NCBI RefSeq assembly: GCF_014873145.1
Contig: NZ_JADBEK010000001.1
Location: 2,542,001-2,606,000 of the forward strand
DNA length: 64,000 nt
Source of the DNA: Nonomuraea angiospora
GTDB lineage: Bacteria; Actinomycetota; Actinomycetes; Streptosporangiales; Streptosporangiaceae
Reading direction: 5' to 3'
The position numbers and the translations under genes were made by a program. This document shows positions 8,579 through 17,737 of the stretch, piece by piece. The notes beneath the pieces are model-generated. The model was not told where the DNA came from and ran no database searches. It saw only the letters and a program-made list of their open reading frames with translations. Positions within the stretch are counted from its first letter, which is position 1. The number at the start of each line of letters is the position of its first letter.

Positions 8579-8616
8579 ACCACACCGAGCGAGCACATCA
8601 TCAGGGAGCCGTCATC

Positions 8617-8664
8617 GTGGCAAAGGACGTGGCAAAGGACGTGGCAAAGGACGTGGCAAAGGAC
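8617..8664 (+). repeat. 12-bp x4 tandem repeat at the P450 N-terminus
   Basis: GTGGCAAAGGAC is repeated four times without mismatch (8617-8664), then continues as the related ATGGCAGAGGCA. Each unit contains a potential GTG start codon in the same frame, so translation may begin at several points and give proteins with different numbers of VAKD units. Confidence 0.9.
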
Positions 8665-9912
8665 ATGGCAGAGGCAGGCGTCTACGAGCAGATCCTCGAC
8701 TACGCCAACCGCGCCGATCCGTACCCGCTCTACGCCGAGCTCCGCAGGACCCCGGTGGCGCGGCAGTCGGACGGCAGCTACGTGGTCAGCGGCTACCGGG
8801 AGATCGTCGCGCTGCTGCACGACCCGCGCGTCAGCTCCGACGTCCGCAACATTCCCGAGATCGCCGCCGAGCAGGAGGCGGGGACGGCGCTGCCGTCGTC
8901 CTTCATCAGGCTCGACCCGCCGGAGCACGACCGGATCCGCTCCATGATGATGCGGCACTTCGGGCCGCCCCACTCCCCCGGCCGGGTCGACGATCTGGAA
9001 CCCCGGATGCTGCGGATCGTCACGGACCTGATCGACGGGTTCGCCGGGAGGACCCGGGTCGACATCGTCGAGGACTTCGCCTATCCGTTGCCGGTCACGG
9101 TGATCTGCGAGCTGCTGGGCGTGCCCCGCGAGGACGAGCCCCGCTTCCACCGGTGGTCGCAGGCCATCATCGAGACCATCGACCCGACGACCGGGACCGT
9201 CGCCGAGCGGGAGCGGCGGAACATGGAGGTCAGGACGGAGCTCGGCACGTACATGAAGGAGCTGGTGGACGCCCACCGGCGGCGGCCGGGCGACGACCTG
9301 CTGTCGGCCATCGTCACCGACCCGGCCGTCGACCTGCGGCTGGAGGAGCTGCTGAGCGCGGCCGCGACGCTGCTCGTCGCCGGCCACGAGACCACCGTCA
9401 ACCTCGTCACCAACGGCCTGCTCACCCTGCTGCGCAACCCCCGCGTGCTGGACCGGCTGCGCCACGAGCCCGACCTGGTCATCGGCACGGTCGAGGAGCT
9501 GCTCCGCTTCGAGCCGCCGGTGCAGCTGCTCAGCCTGCGGCGCTCGGCGCTGGCCGACATCGACATCGCGGGCACGACGATCCCGAAGGGCGCGATCATC
9601 AGCCTCGCGCTCGCCGCCGGCAGCCGTGACCCGGCCCGTTTCCCCGATCCCGACCGGTTCGACCCCGACCGGCAGGACAACCAGCACCTCGGCTTCGGCA
9701 GCGGCATCCACTACTGTTTCGGCGCCCCGCTGGCGCGGCTGGAGACGCAGCTCGCGCTGGGCGAGCTGGCGCGGCGGCTGGTCAATCCGCGCCTGGCCGC
9801 CGACCCGCCGCCGTACCGGCCGAACCCGGGGCTGCGCGGGCCCCGGCACCTCTACGTGGAGTTCGACGACGTCCTGCCCGCACAAGCGATCCGCGCCTCG
9901 CCGACGGGGTGA
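8617..9912 (+). CDS. Cytochrome P450
   Basis: A 431-residue class I P450 hydroxylase/monooxygenase. The I-helix oxygen motif is AGHETTVN, the K-helix ExxR is in EELLRFEPP, and the haem loop is FGSGIHYCFGAPLAR with the axial Cys at about residue 367. The GTG at 8617 has AGGGAG upstream. The first residues are an odd repeat (VAKD four times) from four copies of a 12-bp unit; an ATG after the repeat at 8665 could be the ancestral start. It is in an operon with the ferredoxin-reductase fusion, which likely supplies both electrons. The substrate cannot be inferred. Confidence 0.92.
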   Translation: MAKDVAKDVAKDVAKDMAEAGVYEQILDYANRADPYPLYAELRRTPVARQSDGSYVVSGYREIVALLHDPRVSSDVRNIPEIAAEQEAGTALPSSFIRLDPPEHDRIRSMMMRHFGPPHSPGRVDDLEPRMLRIVTDLIDGFAGRTRVDIVEDFAYPLPVTVICELLGVPREDEPRFHRWSQAIIETIDPTTGTVAERERRNMEVRTELGTYMKELVDAHRRRPGDDLLSAIVTDPAVDLRLEELLSAAATLLVAGHETTVNLVTNGLLTLLRNPRVLDRLRHEPDLVIGTVEELLRFEPPVQLLSLRRSALADIDIAGTTIPKGAIISLALAAGSRDPARFPDPDRFDPDRQDNQHLGFGSGIHYCFGAPLARLETQLALGELARRLVNPRLAADPPPYRPNPGLRGPRHLYVEFDDVLPAQAIRASPTG

Positions 9913-9947
9913 TTCAGTCCGGGCCGTTCTCGTTGCAGACTGGCCCG

Positions 9948-12278
9948 ATGGGGGTGCGGGTCCGGGTCGAGGGCGTCGTTCAGGGGGTGGGGTTCCGGCC
10001 GTTCGTGCACGGGCTGGCCACGCGGCTCGGGCTGGCGGGGCAGGTGGGCAACGACGCGCACGGCGTCTTCGTCGAGCTGGAGGGCGGGCGCGGCCAGATC
10101 GCGGAGTTCCTGGTACGGCTGGAGCGCGACGCGCCCCCGCTGGCCGCGATCGAGCGGGTGACCGTCACCTCCCGTGCGGTGCGCGCCGACGGCCGGTTCC
10201 GGATCGTCGCGAGCGACCCGTCGGGGGCGTCGCGCACGCTGGTGTCGCCCGACATCGCGACCTGCGCCGACTGCCTGGCGGAGCTGGCCGACCCCGCCGA
10301 CCGGCGCTACCGCTACCCGTTCGTCAACTGCGTCAACTGCGGGCCGAGGCTGACGATCGTGCGGGCGATGCCGTACGACCGGCCGCTGACCACGATGGCC
10401 GGGTTCGCGATGTGCGACGACTGCCGGGCCGAGTACCACGATCCGGCCGACCGGCGCTTCCACGCGCAGCCGATCTGCTGCCCGACGTGCGGCCCGACGC
10501 TCAGGCTCGTCGGCGCGGCGGGCGACTCCCTGGCCGGACCCGCCGACCCGCTGGCCGAGGCCGTGGAGGTGCTGCGCCGGGGCGGGGTGCTGGCGGTGAA
10601 GGGGCTCGGCGGCTACCACCTGTCGGTGCTCGCCGCCCACGAGGGCGCCGCCGCCGAGCTGCGGCGGCGCAAGCGGCGCGAGGACAAGCCGTTCGCCGTC
10701 ATGGTCGCCGACCTGGCCGAGGCCCGGCGGCTGTGCGAGGTGGACGAGGCCGGAGCCGCGCTCCTGACCGACCGCGCGCGTCCCATCGTCCTGCTCCCAC
10801 GCCGCACGGACGCGGCGAAAGGCGCGGCGGTGGGCGGGGAGGTCGGCGGGGAGGTCGGCGGGGAGGTCGGCGGGGAGGTGGCCGGGGCGGTCGCGCCGGG
10901 GAGCCGTCACCTCGGGCTGATGCTGCCGTACACGCCGCTGCACCACCTGCTGCTCGCCGAGGCGGGCGCCCCGATCGTGCTGACCAGCGGCAACCGCTCG
11001 GACGAGCCGATCGCCTACGACGACCGCGACGCGCTGGAGCGGCTCGGCGGCCTCGCGGACGCGTTCCTCACGCATGACCGCCCGATCCACCTGCGCGCCG
11101 ACGACTCGGTGGTGCGGCCCTTCCGGGGCAAGGGGATGGCCGTGCGGCGCTCGCGCGGCCACGCCCCGCGCCCGTTCACGCTGGCCGGGGAGGCGCCCCG
11201 GCCGATCCTCGGCTGCGGCGCCGAGCTGAAGAACACCTTCTGCCTGGCGAAGGGGCGGCACGCGTTCGTCTCCCCGCACATCGGCGACCTGGAGGACTAC
11301 GAGACCTTCCGGTCGTACGTCGAAGGGATCGAGCATTTCGCCGCGCTGTTCGACGTGCGTCCCGAGGTGGTGGCCCACGACCTGCACCCGGAGTACCTGT
11401 CCACCAAGCACGCCCTGGGCCTGCCGGACGTCGAGCTGGTCGCCGTCCAGCACCACCACGCGCACGTCGCCGCCTGCCTGGCCGACAACGGCGAGCACGG
11501 CCGGGTGATCGGGGTCGCGTTCGACGGGCTCGGCTACGGACTCGACGGGACCCTGTGGGGCGGCGAGTTCCTGCTGGCCGACCTGGCGACGTTCGAGCGG
11601 GCCGGGCATCTGGCGCCCGTGCCGATGCCGGGCGGCGGCGCGGCGATCAGGCAGCCGTGGCGGATGGCCGCCGCGTACCTGGACGGCGAGGGCGAGGCGC
11701 CGGCCGTGGCCAGGCGCAACGAGGGGCGGTGGGGGCAGGTGAGCGCGCTGGCCCGGCGCGGCGGGCCGGCCGCGCCGCTGACGTCGAGCGCGGGCCGCCT
11801 GTTCGACGCGGTGGCGGCGGTGCTCGGCGTGCGCGACGCCGTCACGTACGAGGGGCAGGCCGCGATCGAGCTGGAGCAGCTCGCCGACCCCGCCGAGCGC
11901 GGCGGCTACCCGGCGGCCGTCTCCAGCGACGGCGGCGTGCTGGTGGTGGCCGGCTCGGACCTGGTACGGGCCGCCGTGGCGGACCTGGCCGCGGGCGTCG
12001 GCGTGCCGGTCATCTCCGCCCGCTTCCACAACGGCGTGAGCGAGGTCATCGTGCGCTGCTGCCGGATGCTGCGCGAGGGGACGGGGCTGACGACGGTCGC
12101 GCTGTCCGGCGGCGTCTTCCAGAACCTGCTGCTGCTGCGGCGCACGGTGGACCGGCTGGGCGAGGCCGGGTTCCGGGTGCTCACCCACTCCGGCGTTCCG
12201 GCCAACGACGGCGGCATCAGCCTCGGCCAGGTGGCCGTCGCCGCCGCCAGGGACCGGCTCGGCCCGGTCAGTCCGTAG
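9948..12278 (+). CDS. hypF: Hydrogenase maturation carbamoyltransferase HypF
   Basis: HypF makes thiocarbamate on HypE from carbamoyl phosphate and ATP, the source of the CN ligands of the [NiFe] site. The 776-residue chain has the expected order: acylphosphatase domain (VEGVVQGVGFRPFVHG), two Cys4 zinc fingers (CADCLAEL...CVNCGPR; CDDCRAEYHD...CCPTCGP), YrdC domain (KRREDKPFAVM; LTSGNRSDEPI) and Kae1-like domain (HDLHPEYLSTKHA, QHHHAHVAACLADNG, ALSGGVFQN). I start at ATG 9948, where the family begins; a GTG at 9909 overlaps the P450 stop. A 12-bp x4 repeat adds GGEV units in the YrdC part. It overlaps the convergent membrane-protein gene by 11 bp. Confidence 0.95.
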   Translation: MGVRVRVEGVVQGVGFRPFVHGLATRLGLAGQVGNDAHGVFVELEGGRGQIAEFLVRLERDAPPLAAIERVTVTSRAVRADGRFRIVASDPSGASRTLVSPDIATCADCLAELADPADRRYRYPFVNCVNCGPRLTIVRAMPYDRPLTTMAGFAMCDDCRAEYHDPADRRFHAQPICCPTCGPTLRLVGAAGDSLAGPADPLAEAVEVLRRGGVLAVKGLGGYHLSVLAAHEGAAAELRRRKRREDKPFAVMVADLAEARRLCEVDEAGAALLTDRARPIVLLPRRTDAAKGAAVGGEVGGEVGGEVGGEVAGAVAPGSRHLGLMLPYTPLHHLLLAEAGAPIVLTSGNRSDEPIAYDDRDALERLGGLADAFLTHDRPIHLRADDSVVRPFRGKGMAVRRSRGHAPRPFTLAGEAPRPILGCGAELKNTFCLAKGRHAFVSPHIGDLEDYETFRSYVEGIEHFAALFDVRPEVVAHDLHPEYLSTKHALGLPDVELVAVQHHHAHVAACLADNGEHGRVIGVAFDGLGYGLDGTLWGGEFLLADLATFERAGHLAPVPMPGGGAAIRQPWRMAAAYLDGEGEAPAVARRNEGRWGQVSALARRGGPAAPLTSSAGRLFDAVAAVLGVRDAVTYEGQAAIELEQLADPAERGGYPAAVSSDGGVLVVAGSDLVRAAVADLAAGVGVPVISARFHNGVSEVIVRCCRMLREGTGLTTVALSGGVFQNLLLLRRTVDRLGEAGFRVLTHSGVPANDGGISLGQVAVAAARDRLGPVSP
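10834..10881 (+). repeat. 12-bp x4 repeat inside hypF
   Basis: GGCGGGGAGGTC is repeated three times and once more as GGCGGGGAGGTG (10834-10881), encoding Gly-Gly-Glu-Val four times. The insert sits in a surface-loop position of the YrdC domain, just before the conserved LGLMLPYTPLHHLLL segment, and keeps the frame. Confidence 0.9.
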
Positions 12279-12801
12279 GGCGCTCCACGGGGCTCTCCGG
12301 CACGTCCCGGTGAGGCCACGGGGAGGCGCCGACCACGACCCCGTACAGCAGGTGGTCGGCCAGCAGCGCCAGGCGCTCCGTCGTGGTGCGGGGATGGCGC
12401 GGCAGGCCGAGGGCGGGCGCGATGGCCGCCTCGAAGGCGAGCCAGAACGCCACGCCGTAGGCCGGTCCCGCCCAGGGGCGGCGGCGCAGCCCGTGGGGCA
12501 GCAGCCCGTACAGCGCTCCTCCGGCCGTGCCGTACCCCCAGTGTGTCAGCTCCACCATCGCGGGACGCCGCCGGTGGGGCACCCGGCGGAACAACCGCGG
12601 GACGGTGCGCTCCAGCACGGCCTCGGGCGGCACCTTCGCCACGAGGCCGACCGCCGTCGTGAACTGCCGCAGTCCGGACATCGCCATGGAGCCGATGGCT
12701 CCCCGGGCGGCGGCGCGGATCAGGGTCTGCGCGGGCCGGGTCGAGACGTGTTGGCGCAGCTCATCGCGGGTGCCGGTGTGGGTTGGCAGGGTCTGCGTCA
12801 T
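12268..12801 (-). CDS. Small membrane protein of unknown function
   Basis: A 177-residue protein with several hydrophobic helices: GAIGSMAMSGLRQFTTAVGL near residue 35, the ELTHWGYGTAGGALYGLLP segment, AYGVAFWLAFEAAIAPALGL, and LADHLLYGVVVGASP near the C-terminus. The pattern resembles small DUF1440/DUF6789-like membrane proteins, but I cannot assign it. It is divergent from the hydrogenase structural genes with 109 bp between, which must hold both promoters, and its 3' end overlaps hypF. A role linked to hydrogenase is possible from place alone. A clear shine-dalgarno for its ATG is not obvious. Confidence 0.75.
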   Translation of the reverse strand: MTQTLPTHTGTRDELRQHVSTRPAQTLIRAAARGAIGSMAMSGLRQFTTAVGLVAKVPPEAVLERTVPRLFRRVPHRRRPAMVELTHWGYGTAGGALYGLLPHGLRRRPWAGPAYGVAFWLAFEAAIAPALGLPRHPRTTTERLALLADHLLYGVVVGASPWPHRDVPESPVERPTD

Positions 12802-12910
12802 GGTTTACAACCTCCGTCATCACGGTATGTCCGCTACGTAGAGTCGCAGGTCGGATACCAACGATATGGGGGCCTAAACCTCTACGCGGGCCAAGAAGGG
12901 GGCTTGGGCC

Positions 12911-13957
<1,047 letters not shown>

Positions 13958-13973
13958 GAGGGAGAGCGGCGAG

Positions 13974-15779
13974 GTGGCAATCCGTACGGCAGGTGAGAAG
14001 CAGCTCAAGGGCGAGGCCCGCGAGCTGGTGGAGATGTCCTGGGATCCGATCACCCGGATCATCGGGAACCTGGGCATCTACACGAAGATCGATTTCAAGA
14101 ACCGCGAGGTCGTCGAGTGCAAGAGCACCTCGTCGCTGTTCCGCGGCTACAGCGTGTTCATGAGAGGCAAGGACCCGCGCGACGCCCACTTCATCACCAG
14201 CCGCATCTGCGGCATCTGCGGCGACAACCACGCGGTCTGCTCGATCTACGCCCAGAACATGGCGTACGGCATCAAGCCCCCGCCACTGGCTGACTGGATC
14301 ATCAACCTCGGCGAAGCCGCCGAGTACATGTTCGACCACACGCTCTTCCAGGACAACCTCGTCTTCGTCGACTACTGCGAGCAGATGGTCAAGGAGACGA
14401 ACCCGAGCCTGCTGCGCCGGGCCGAGCAGACCCAGGCGCCCAACTCCGCGATCCACGGCTACCGGACGATCGCCGACATCATGCGCGCCTGCAACCCGTT
14501 CAGCGGCGACCTCTATCGCGAGGCGCTGCAGGTGAGCCGGATCACCAGGGAGATGTGCTGCCTGATGGAGGGCCGGCACGTGCACCCGTCCACGCTCTAC
14601 CCCGGCGGCGTGGGCACCGTGGCCACCCCGCAGGTGTTCACCGACTACATGGTGCGGCTGCTGCGGGTGCTCGACTTCGTCAAGAAGGCCGTCCCGATGA
14701 ACGACGACCTCTTCGACTTCTTCTACGAGGCGATGCCCGGCTACGAGGAGGTCGGCCGCCGGCGCGTGATGCTCGGCTGCTGGGGCGCCTTCCAGGACCC
14801 GGCGGTGGTCGACTACGACTACCGGAACATGGACCGGTGGGGCCGCCGGATGTTCGTCACGCCGGGCATCGTGGTGGACGGCGAGCTGATCACGACGAAC
14901 CTGGTGGACATCAACCTCGGCATCAGGATCCTGCTGGGCAGCTCCTACTACGACGACTGGCAGGCCGAGGAGACGTTCGTCACCCACGACCCGCTGGGCA
15001 ACCCGGTGGACCAGCGCCACCCGTGGAACCAGACGACCCTGCCCAAGCCGCAGAAGCGCGACCTGGAGAGCGGCAACTACAGCTGGGTGATGAGCCCCCG
15101 CTGGTACGACAAGCGCACCGGCGACCACCTGGCGCTCGACACCGGCGGCGGCCCGCTGGCCCGGCTGTGGACCACGGCGCTGGCCGGTCTCGTCGACACC
15201 GGCACGGTGCGGGCCACCGGCCAGAGCGTGGAGATCAACCTGCCCAAGAGCGCCGCCCTGCCGGAGATGCGGCTGGAGTGGAAGATCCCGCGCTGGGCGA
15301 ACACCATCGAGCGCAACCGCGCCCGCGCCTACTTCGTGGCGTACGCGGCGGCGATGGCCGTCTACTTCTACGAGCAGGCGATGGGCGAGGTCAGGGCCGG
15401 GCGCACGCAGGTGTTCACCGACTTCGAGGTGCCGGACGAGGCGATCGGCGTCGGCTTCCACGAGGCGGTGCGCGGCGTGCTGTCGCACCACGTGGTGATC
15501 CGGGAGGGGAAGATCGCCAACTACCACCCGTACCCGCCGACGCCGTGGAACGCCAGCCCGCGCGACATGCACGGCACGCCGGGCCCGTACGAGGACGCGG
15601 TGCAGGGGCTGCCGATCTTCGAGGAGAACGGCGCCGACTCGTTCAAGGGCATCGACATCATGCGTACCGTGCGCAGCTTCGACCCGTGCCTGCCCTGCGG
15701 GGTGCACATGTACCTCGGCGACGGCAAGGTGCTCAAGCAGGTGCACTCGCCCACGTTCGGCGCGAGCGTCTCCGGCTGA
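13974..15779 (+). CDS. hhyL: [NiFe]-hydrogenase large subunit, group 1h
   Basis: The catalytic subunit (601 residues) that binds the Ni-Fe(CN)2CO site. L1 motif RICGICGDNHAVCS and L2 motif DPCLPCGVH (residues 570-578) supply the four Ni-binding cysteines. After the L2 His, 23 residues remain (ending HSPTFGASVSG), the tail normally removed by a maturation protease, for which a candidate is encoded at 18652. The sequence, including YPGGVGTVATPQVF and NPVDQRHPWNQTTLP, is typical of group 1h. Start is GTG 13974 with GGAGAG upstream. It is translationally coupled (TGATG) to the next gene, making one long operon with the accessory genes. Confidence 0.96.
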   Translation: MAIRTAGEKQLKGEARELVEMSWDPITRIIGNLGIYTKIDFKNREVVECKSTSSLFRGYSVFMRGKDPRDAHFITSRICGICGDNHAVCSIYAQNMAYGIKPPPLADWIINLGEAAEYMFDHTLFQDNLVFVDYCEQMVKETNPSLLRRAEQTQAPNSAIHGYRTIADIMRACNPFSGDLYREALQVSRITREMCCLMEGRHVHPSTLYPGGVGTVATPQVFTDYMVRLLRVLDFVKKAVPMNDDLFDFFYEAMPGYEEVGRRRVMLGCWGAFQDPAVVDYDYRNMDRWGRRMFVTPGIVVDGELITTNLVDINLGIRILLGSSYYDDWQAEETFVTHDPLGNPVDQRHPWNQTTLPKPQKRDLESGNYSWVMSPRWYDKRTGDHLALDTGGGPLARLWTTALAGLVDTGTVRATGQSVEINLPKSAALPEMRLEWKIPRWANTIERNRARAYFVAYAAAMAVYFYEQAMGEVRAGRTQVFTDFEVPDEAIGVGFHEAVRGVLSHHVVIREGKIANYHPYPPTPWNASPRDMHGTPGPYEDAVQGLPIFEENGADSFKGIDIMRTVRSFDPCLPCGVHMYLGDGKVLKQVHSPTFGASVSG

Positions 15780-16234
15780 TGAACGAGCGCGTCCGCAGGA
15801 TCGAATCCCTGCTCGACAAGGCCGACCCGGCCGCCACGGAGCTCGTCGCGGAGGTGCTCGGCCTGTACGGCGAGGGCCTGGCTCGGGTCATGACGCTCGT
15901 GGGCGAGGAGGCGGCGGCCCGCCTCGGCGCCGACGAGCTGGTCTCGCCCCTGCTCCTGCTGCACGACCTGCACCCGCTGGACACGCGGACCCGGGTGGAG
16001 CAGGCGCTGGCCGGCTCCGCCGAGCTGCTGTCCGTCGAGGGCGACCTGGTACGGCTGCGCTTCCGCCCGACCGGCTGCCGCTCCTCGGCGGCCGGGGCGG
16101 CCTCGGCCCTGCGGGACGCGGTGCGCGAGGCGGCCCCGGAGATCGAGCGGGTCGAGATCGAGGTCGCGGACGCGGCCCTGATCCCGGTCGAGAGCCTGAC
16201 CGTCCGCCCCGCCTCGCGGGCGCCGGTGCCATGA
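15779..16234 (+). CDS. NifU-like domain protein of the hydrogenase operon
   Basis: A 151-residue protein whose ATG overlaps the hhyL stop (TGATG). The C-terminal half resembles the NifU C-terminal/Nfu fold (SVEGDLVRLRFRPTGCRSSA then ALRDAVREAAPEIERVEIE) but has a single Cys in place of the CxxC that carries the cluster in Nfu, so it may have lost or changed cluster binding. The N-terminal helical half (IESLLDKADPAATELVAEVL) is typical of a partner found in group 1h loci. A role in Fe-S supply or assembly of the small subunit is inferred from place. Confidence 0.75.
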   Translation: MNERVRRIESLLDKADPAATELVAEVLGLYGEGLARVMTLVGEEAAARLGADELVSPLLLLHDLHPLDTRTRVEQALAGSAELLSVEGDLVRLRFRPTGCRSSAAGAASALRDAVREAAPEIERVEIEVADAALIPVESLTVRPASRAPVP

Positions 16235-16866
16235 CGGGCCTGCTGCGCCGGCTCGCCACGCAGGCGGTCGAGCCCGCCCGGCGGGAACGGCGCACCGAGC
16301 GCTGCGAGCTGTGCGCCGAGCCGCTGCCCGCCGTCCACCGCCACCTGCTGGAGCTGGCGGGGCGCGAGCTGCGCTGCGCGTGCCGCGCCTGTCAGGTGCT
16401 GTTCGACCACGCGGCGGCCGGCGGCGGGCACTACCGGCTGGTGCCCGAGCGCCGCTGGCGGCTGAGCGGCTTCCGCCTGGACGAGGGGGCCTGGGCCCGC
16501 CTGCGGGCCCCGGTGCGCACGGTGTTCCTGATCCACGACTCGGACACCGGCGACCCGGTCCTGTACTACCCGAGCCCGGCCGGGGCGGTGCAGGCGCCCG
16601 CCGACAGGAGCGCCTGGGAGCTGCTGCGGCGCGACAACCCGGTGCTGCGGCAGCTGGAGCCGGACGTCGAGGCCCTGCTCGTCGACAGCGAGGCCTGGAT
16701 GGTGCCGGTGGACGACTGCTACGCGCTCGTCGGAGCCATCCGCGCGCACTGGCGGGGCCTGACGGGCGGCAAGGACGTACGCGAGCACATCACCCGATTC
16801 TTCACCGACCTCGGCGGCCGGTCCGTCACCGTGCCGGCCGCCGGCAGCGACAGGAGTCCAGCGTGA
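16231..16866 (+). CDS. DUF5947-type hydrogenase-locus protein
   Basis: A 211-residue cytoplasmic protein starting within an ATGA overlap with the gene before it. The N-terminal part has a four-Cys metal-binding pattern: CELCAEPLP, then CACRACQVLF. The rest is α/β with conserved RWRLSGFRLDE, VFLIHDSDTGDPVLYYPSPA, and a C-terminal HWRGLTGGKDVREHITRFF. It matches my memory of DUF5947 proteins that accompany actinobacterial hydrogenases. The molecular role is not known. The zinc-finger-like start suggests a scaffold or metal site; that is inference. Confidence 0.75.
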   Translation: MTGLLRRLATQAVEPARRERRTERCELCAEPLPAVHRHLLELAGRELRCACRACQVLFDHAAAGGGHYRLVPERRWRLSGFRLDEGAWARLRAPVRTVFLIHDSDTGDPVLYYPSPAGAVQAPADRSAWELLRRDNPVLRQLEPDVEALLVDSEAWMVPVDDCYALVGAIRAHWRGLTGGKDVREHITRFFTDLGGRSVTVPAAGSDRSPA

Positions 16867-17081
16867 ACAAGAAGTCGACGATCAAGACCGGGCGGCGCGA
16901 CGTGCGCCCCGACGCCCCCTCCCACGTCAAGGGCGTGGCCGAGGGCAACGCGATGGGTGGTTACGACAAGCAGAAGGGCCACCTGCCCGACGGCCGCTCC
17001 ACGGCCCGGCGCTCGACCGGCGTCAACCCGCACATGCACGAACCGATCGACCCCGACATGCCCAACCTGTCGCCCGCGTGA
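16863..17081 (+). CDS. 72-residue hydrogenase-operon protein
   Basis: A short basic protein starting at GTG 16863 in a GTGA overlap with the previous stop, and ending in TGATG overlap with the next gene, so it is clearly coupled in the operon. It is hydrophilic, with runs KKSTIKTGRRDVRPDAPSH, VKGVAEGNAMGGYDKQKGHL, and a His-rich tail NPHMHEPIDPDMPNLSPA. No membrane segment or Cys is present. It looks disordered and may bind metal by its His residues or act as an assembly peptide. I do not recognise a named family. Confidence 0.75.
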   Translation: MNKKSTIKTGRRDVRPDAPSHVKGVAEGNAMGGYDKQKGHLPDGRSTARRSTGVNPHMHEPIDPDMPNLSPA

Positions 17082-17731
17082 TGCCGCCGATGTCAATGGC
17101 CACGCCACCGGCCCTGCGGATCGAGGTGCGCGACGTCGAGCCCGCCACGCCCGCCGTCGCGCCCGCTCTGTGTTTCCGGCTCGACGTGCGCGCGGACGCT
17201 CCCGTCCAGGCGCTCACGCTGGCCACGCAGATCCGCATCGACGCCGCCGCACGCGGCTACGACGGGCAGGCGCCGCACCGGCTCAAGGAGTTGTTCGGCC
17301 CGCCCGAGGAGTGGGGCCGCAACCTGTCCAGCCTGCTGTGGACGCAGACCGTCACCCACGTCCCGGCCTTCGACGGCAGCACGACCACGCCGGTCACGGT
17401 CGCGTGCACGTACGACTTCGACGTGGCCGCGGCCAAATACCTGCACGGCCTGCCGGACGGCGAGGTGCCGCTGCGGTTCCTGTTCACCGGGACCGTCTTC
17501 TACCTCGACGACGGCCGCCTGCAGGCGGCCTGCCTGCCGTGGGACACCGAGGCGGACTTCCGCATGCCGGTGACGGTGTGGAAGGACCTCATGGACCGCC
17601 ACTTCCCGGACACCGCCTGGATCCGGCTGGAACGCGGCACGTTCGACCGCCTGTACGAGCACCGGGTGCGGCACACGCTGCCCGGCTGGGACGACGCGGT
17701 GCGGTCGCTGCTGGAGACGGGCGGAGGCTGA
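17081..17731 (+). CDS. DUF6084-type hydrogenase-locus protein
   Basis: About 216 residues, start ATG 17081 in a TGATG overlap (ATG 17090 or 17096 are possible later starts). The sequence is β-rich with FRLDVRADAPVQALTLATQI near the start, the charged segment RLKELFGPPEEWGRNLSSLL, and CLPWDTEADFRMPVTVWKDL near the C-terminus. It has no catalytic motif I recognise. It matches the DUF6084 family that travels with group 1h hydrogenases. Its position between small accessory genes suggests assembly or stability work on the enzyme; no direct evidence. Confidence 0.75.
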   Translation: MPPMSMATPPALRIEVRDVEPATPAVAPALCFRLDVRADAPVQALTLATQIRIDAAARGYDGQAPHRLKELFGPPEEWGRNLSSLLWTQTVTHVPAFDGSTTTPVTVACTYDFDVAAAKYLHGLPDGEVPLRFLFTGTVFYLDDGRLQAACLPWDTEADFRMPVTVWKDLMDRHFPDTAWIRLERGTFDRLYEHRVRHTLPGWDDAVRSLLETGGG

Positions 17732-17737
17732 TCCCCC

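Noticed and set aside
12802..12910. Zur-, Fur- or nickel-type operator in front of the hydrogenase structural genes
   Set aside because: No convincing dyad was seen; the stretch has only weak inverted pieces.
15779..16234. NifU-like protein as a true Nfu Fe-S carrier
   Set aside because: The paired Cys of the cluster site are not present; only one Cys is seen at that place, so the function was not assigned.
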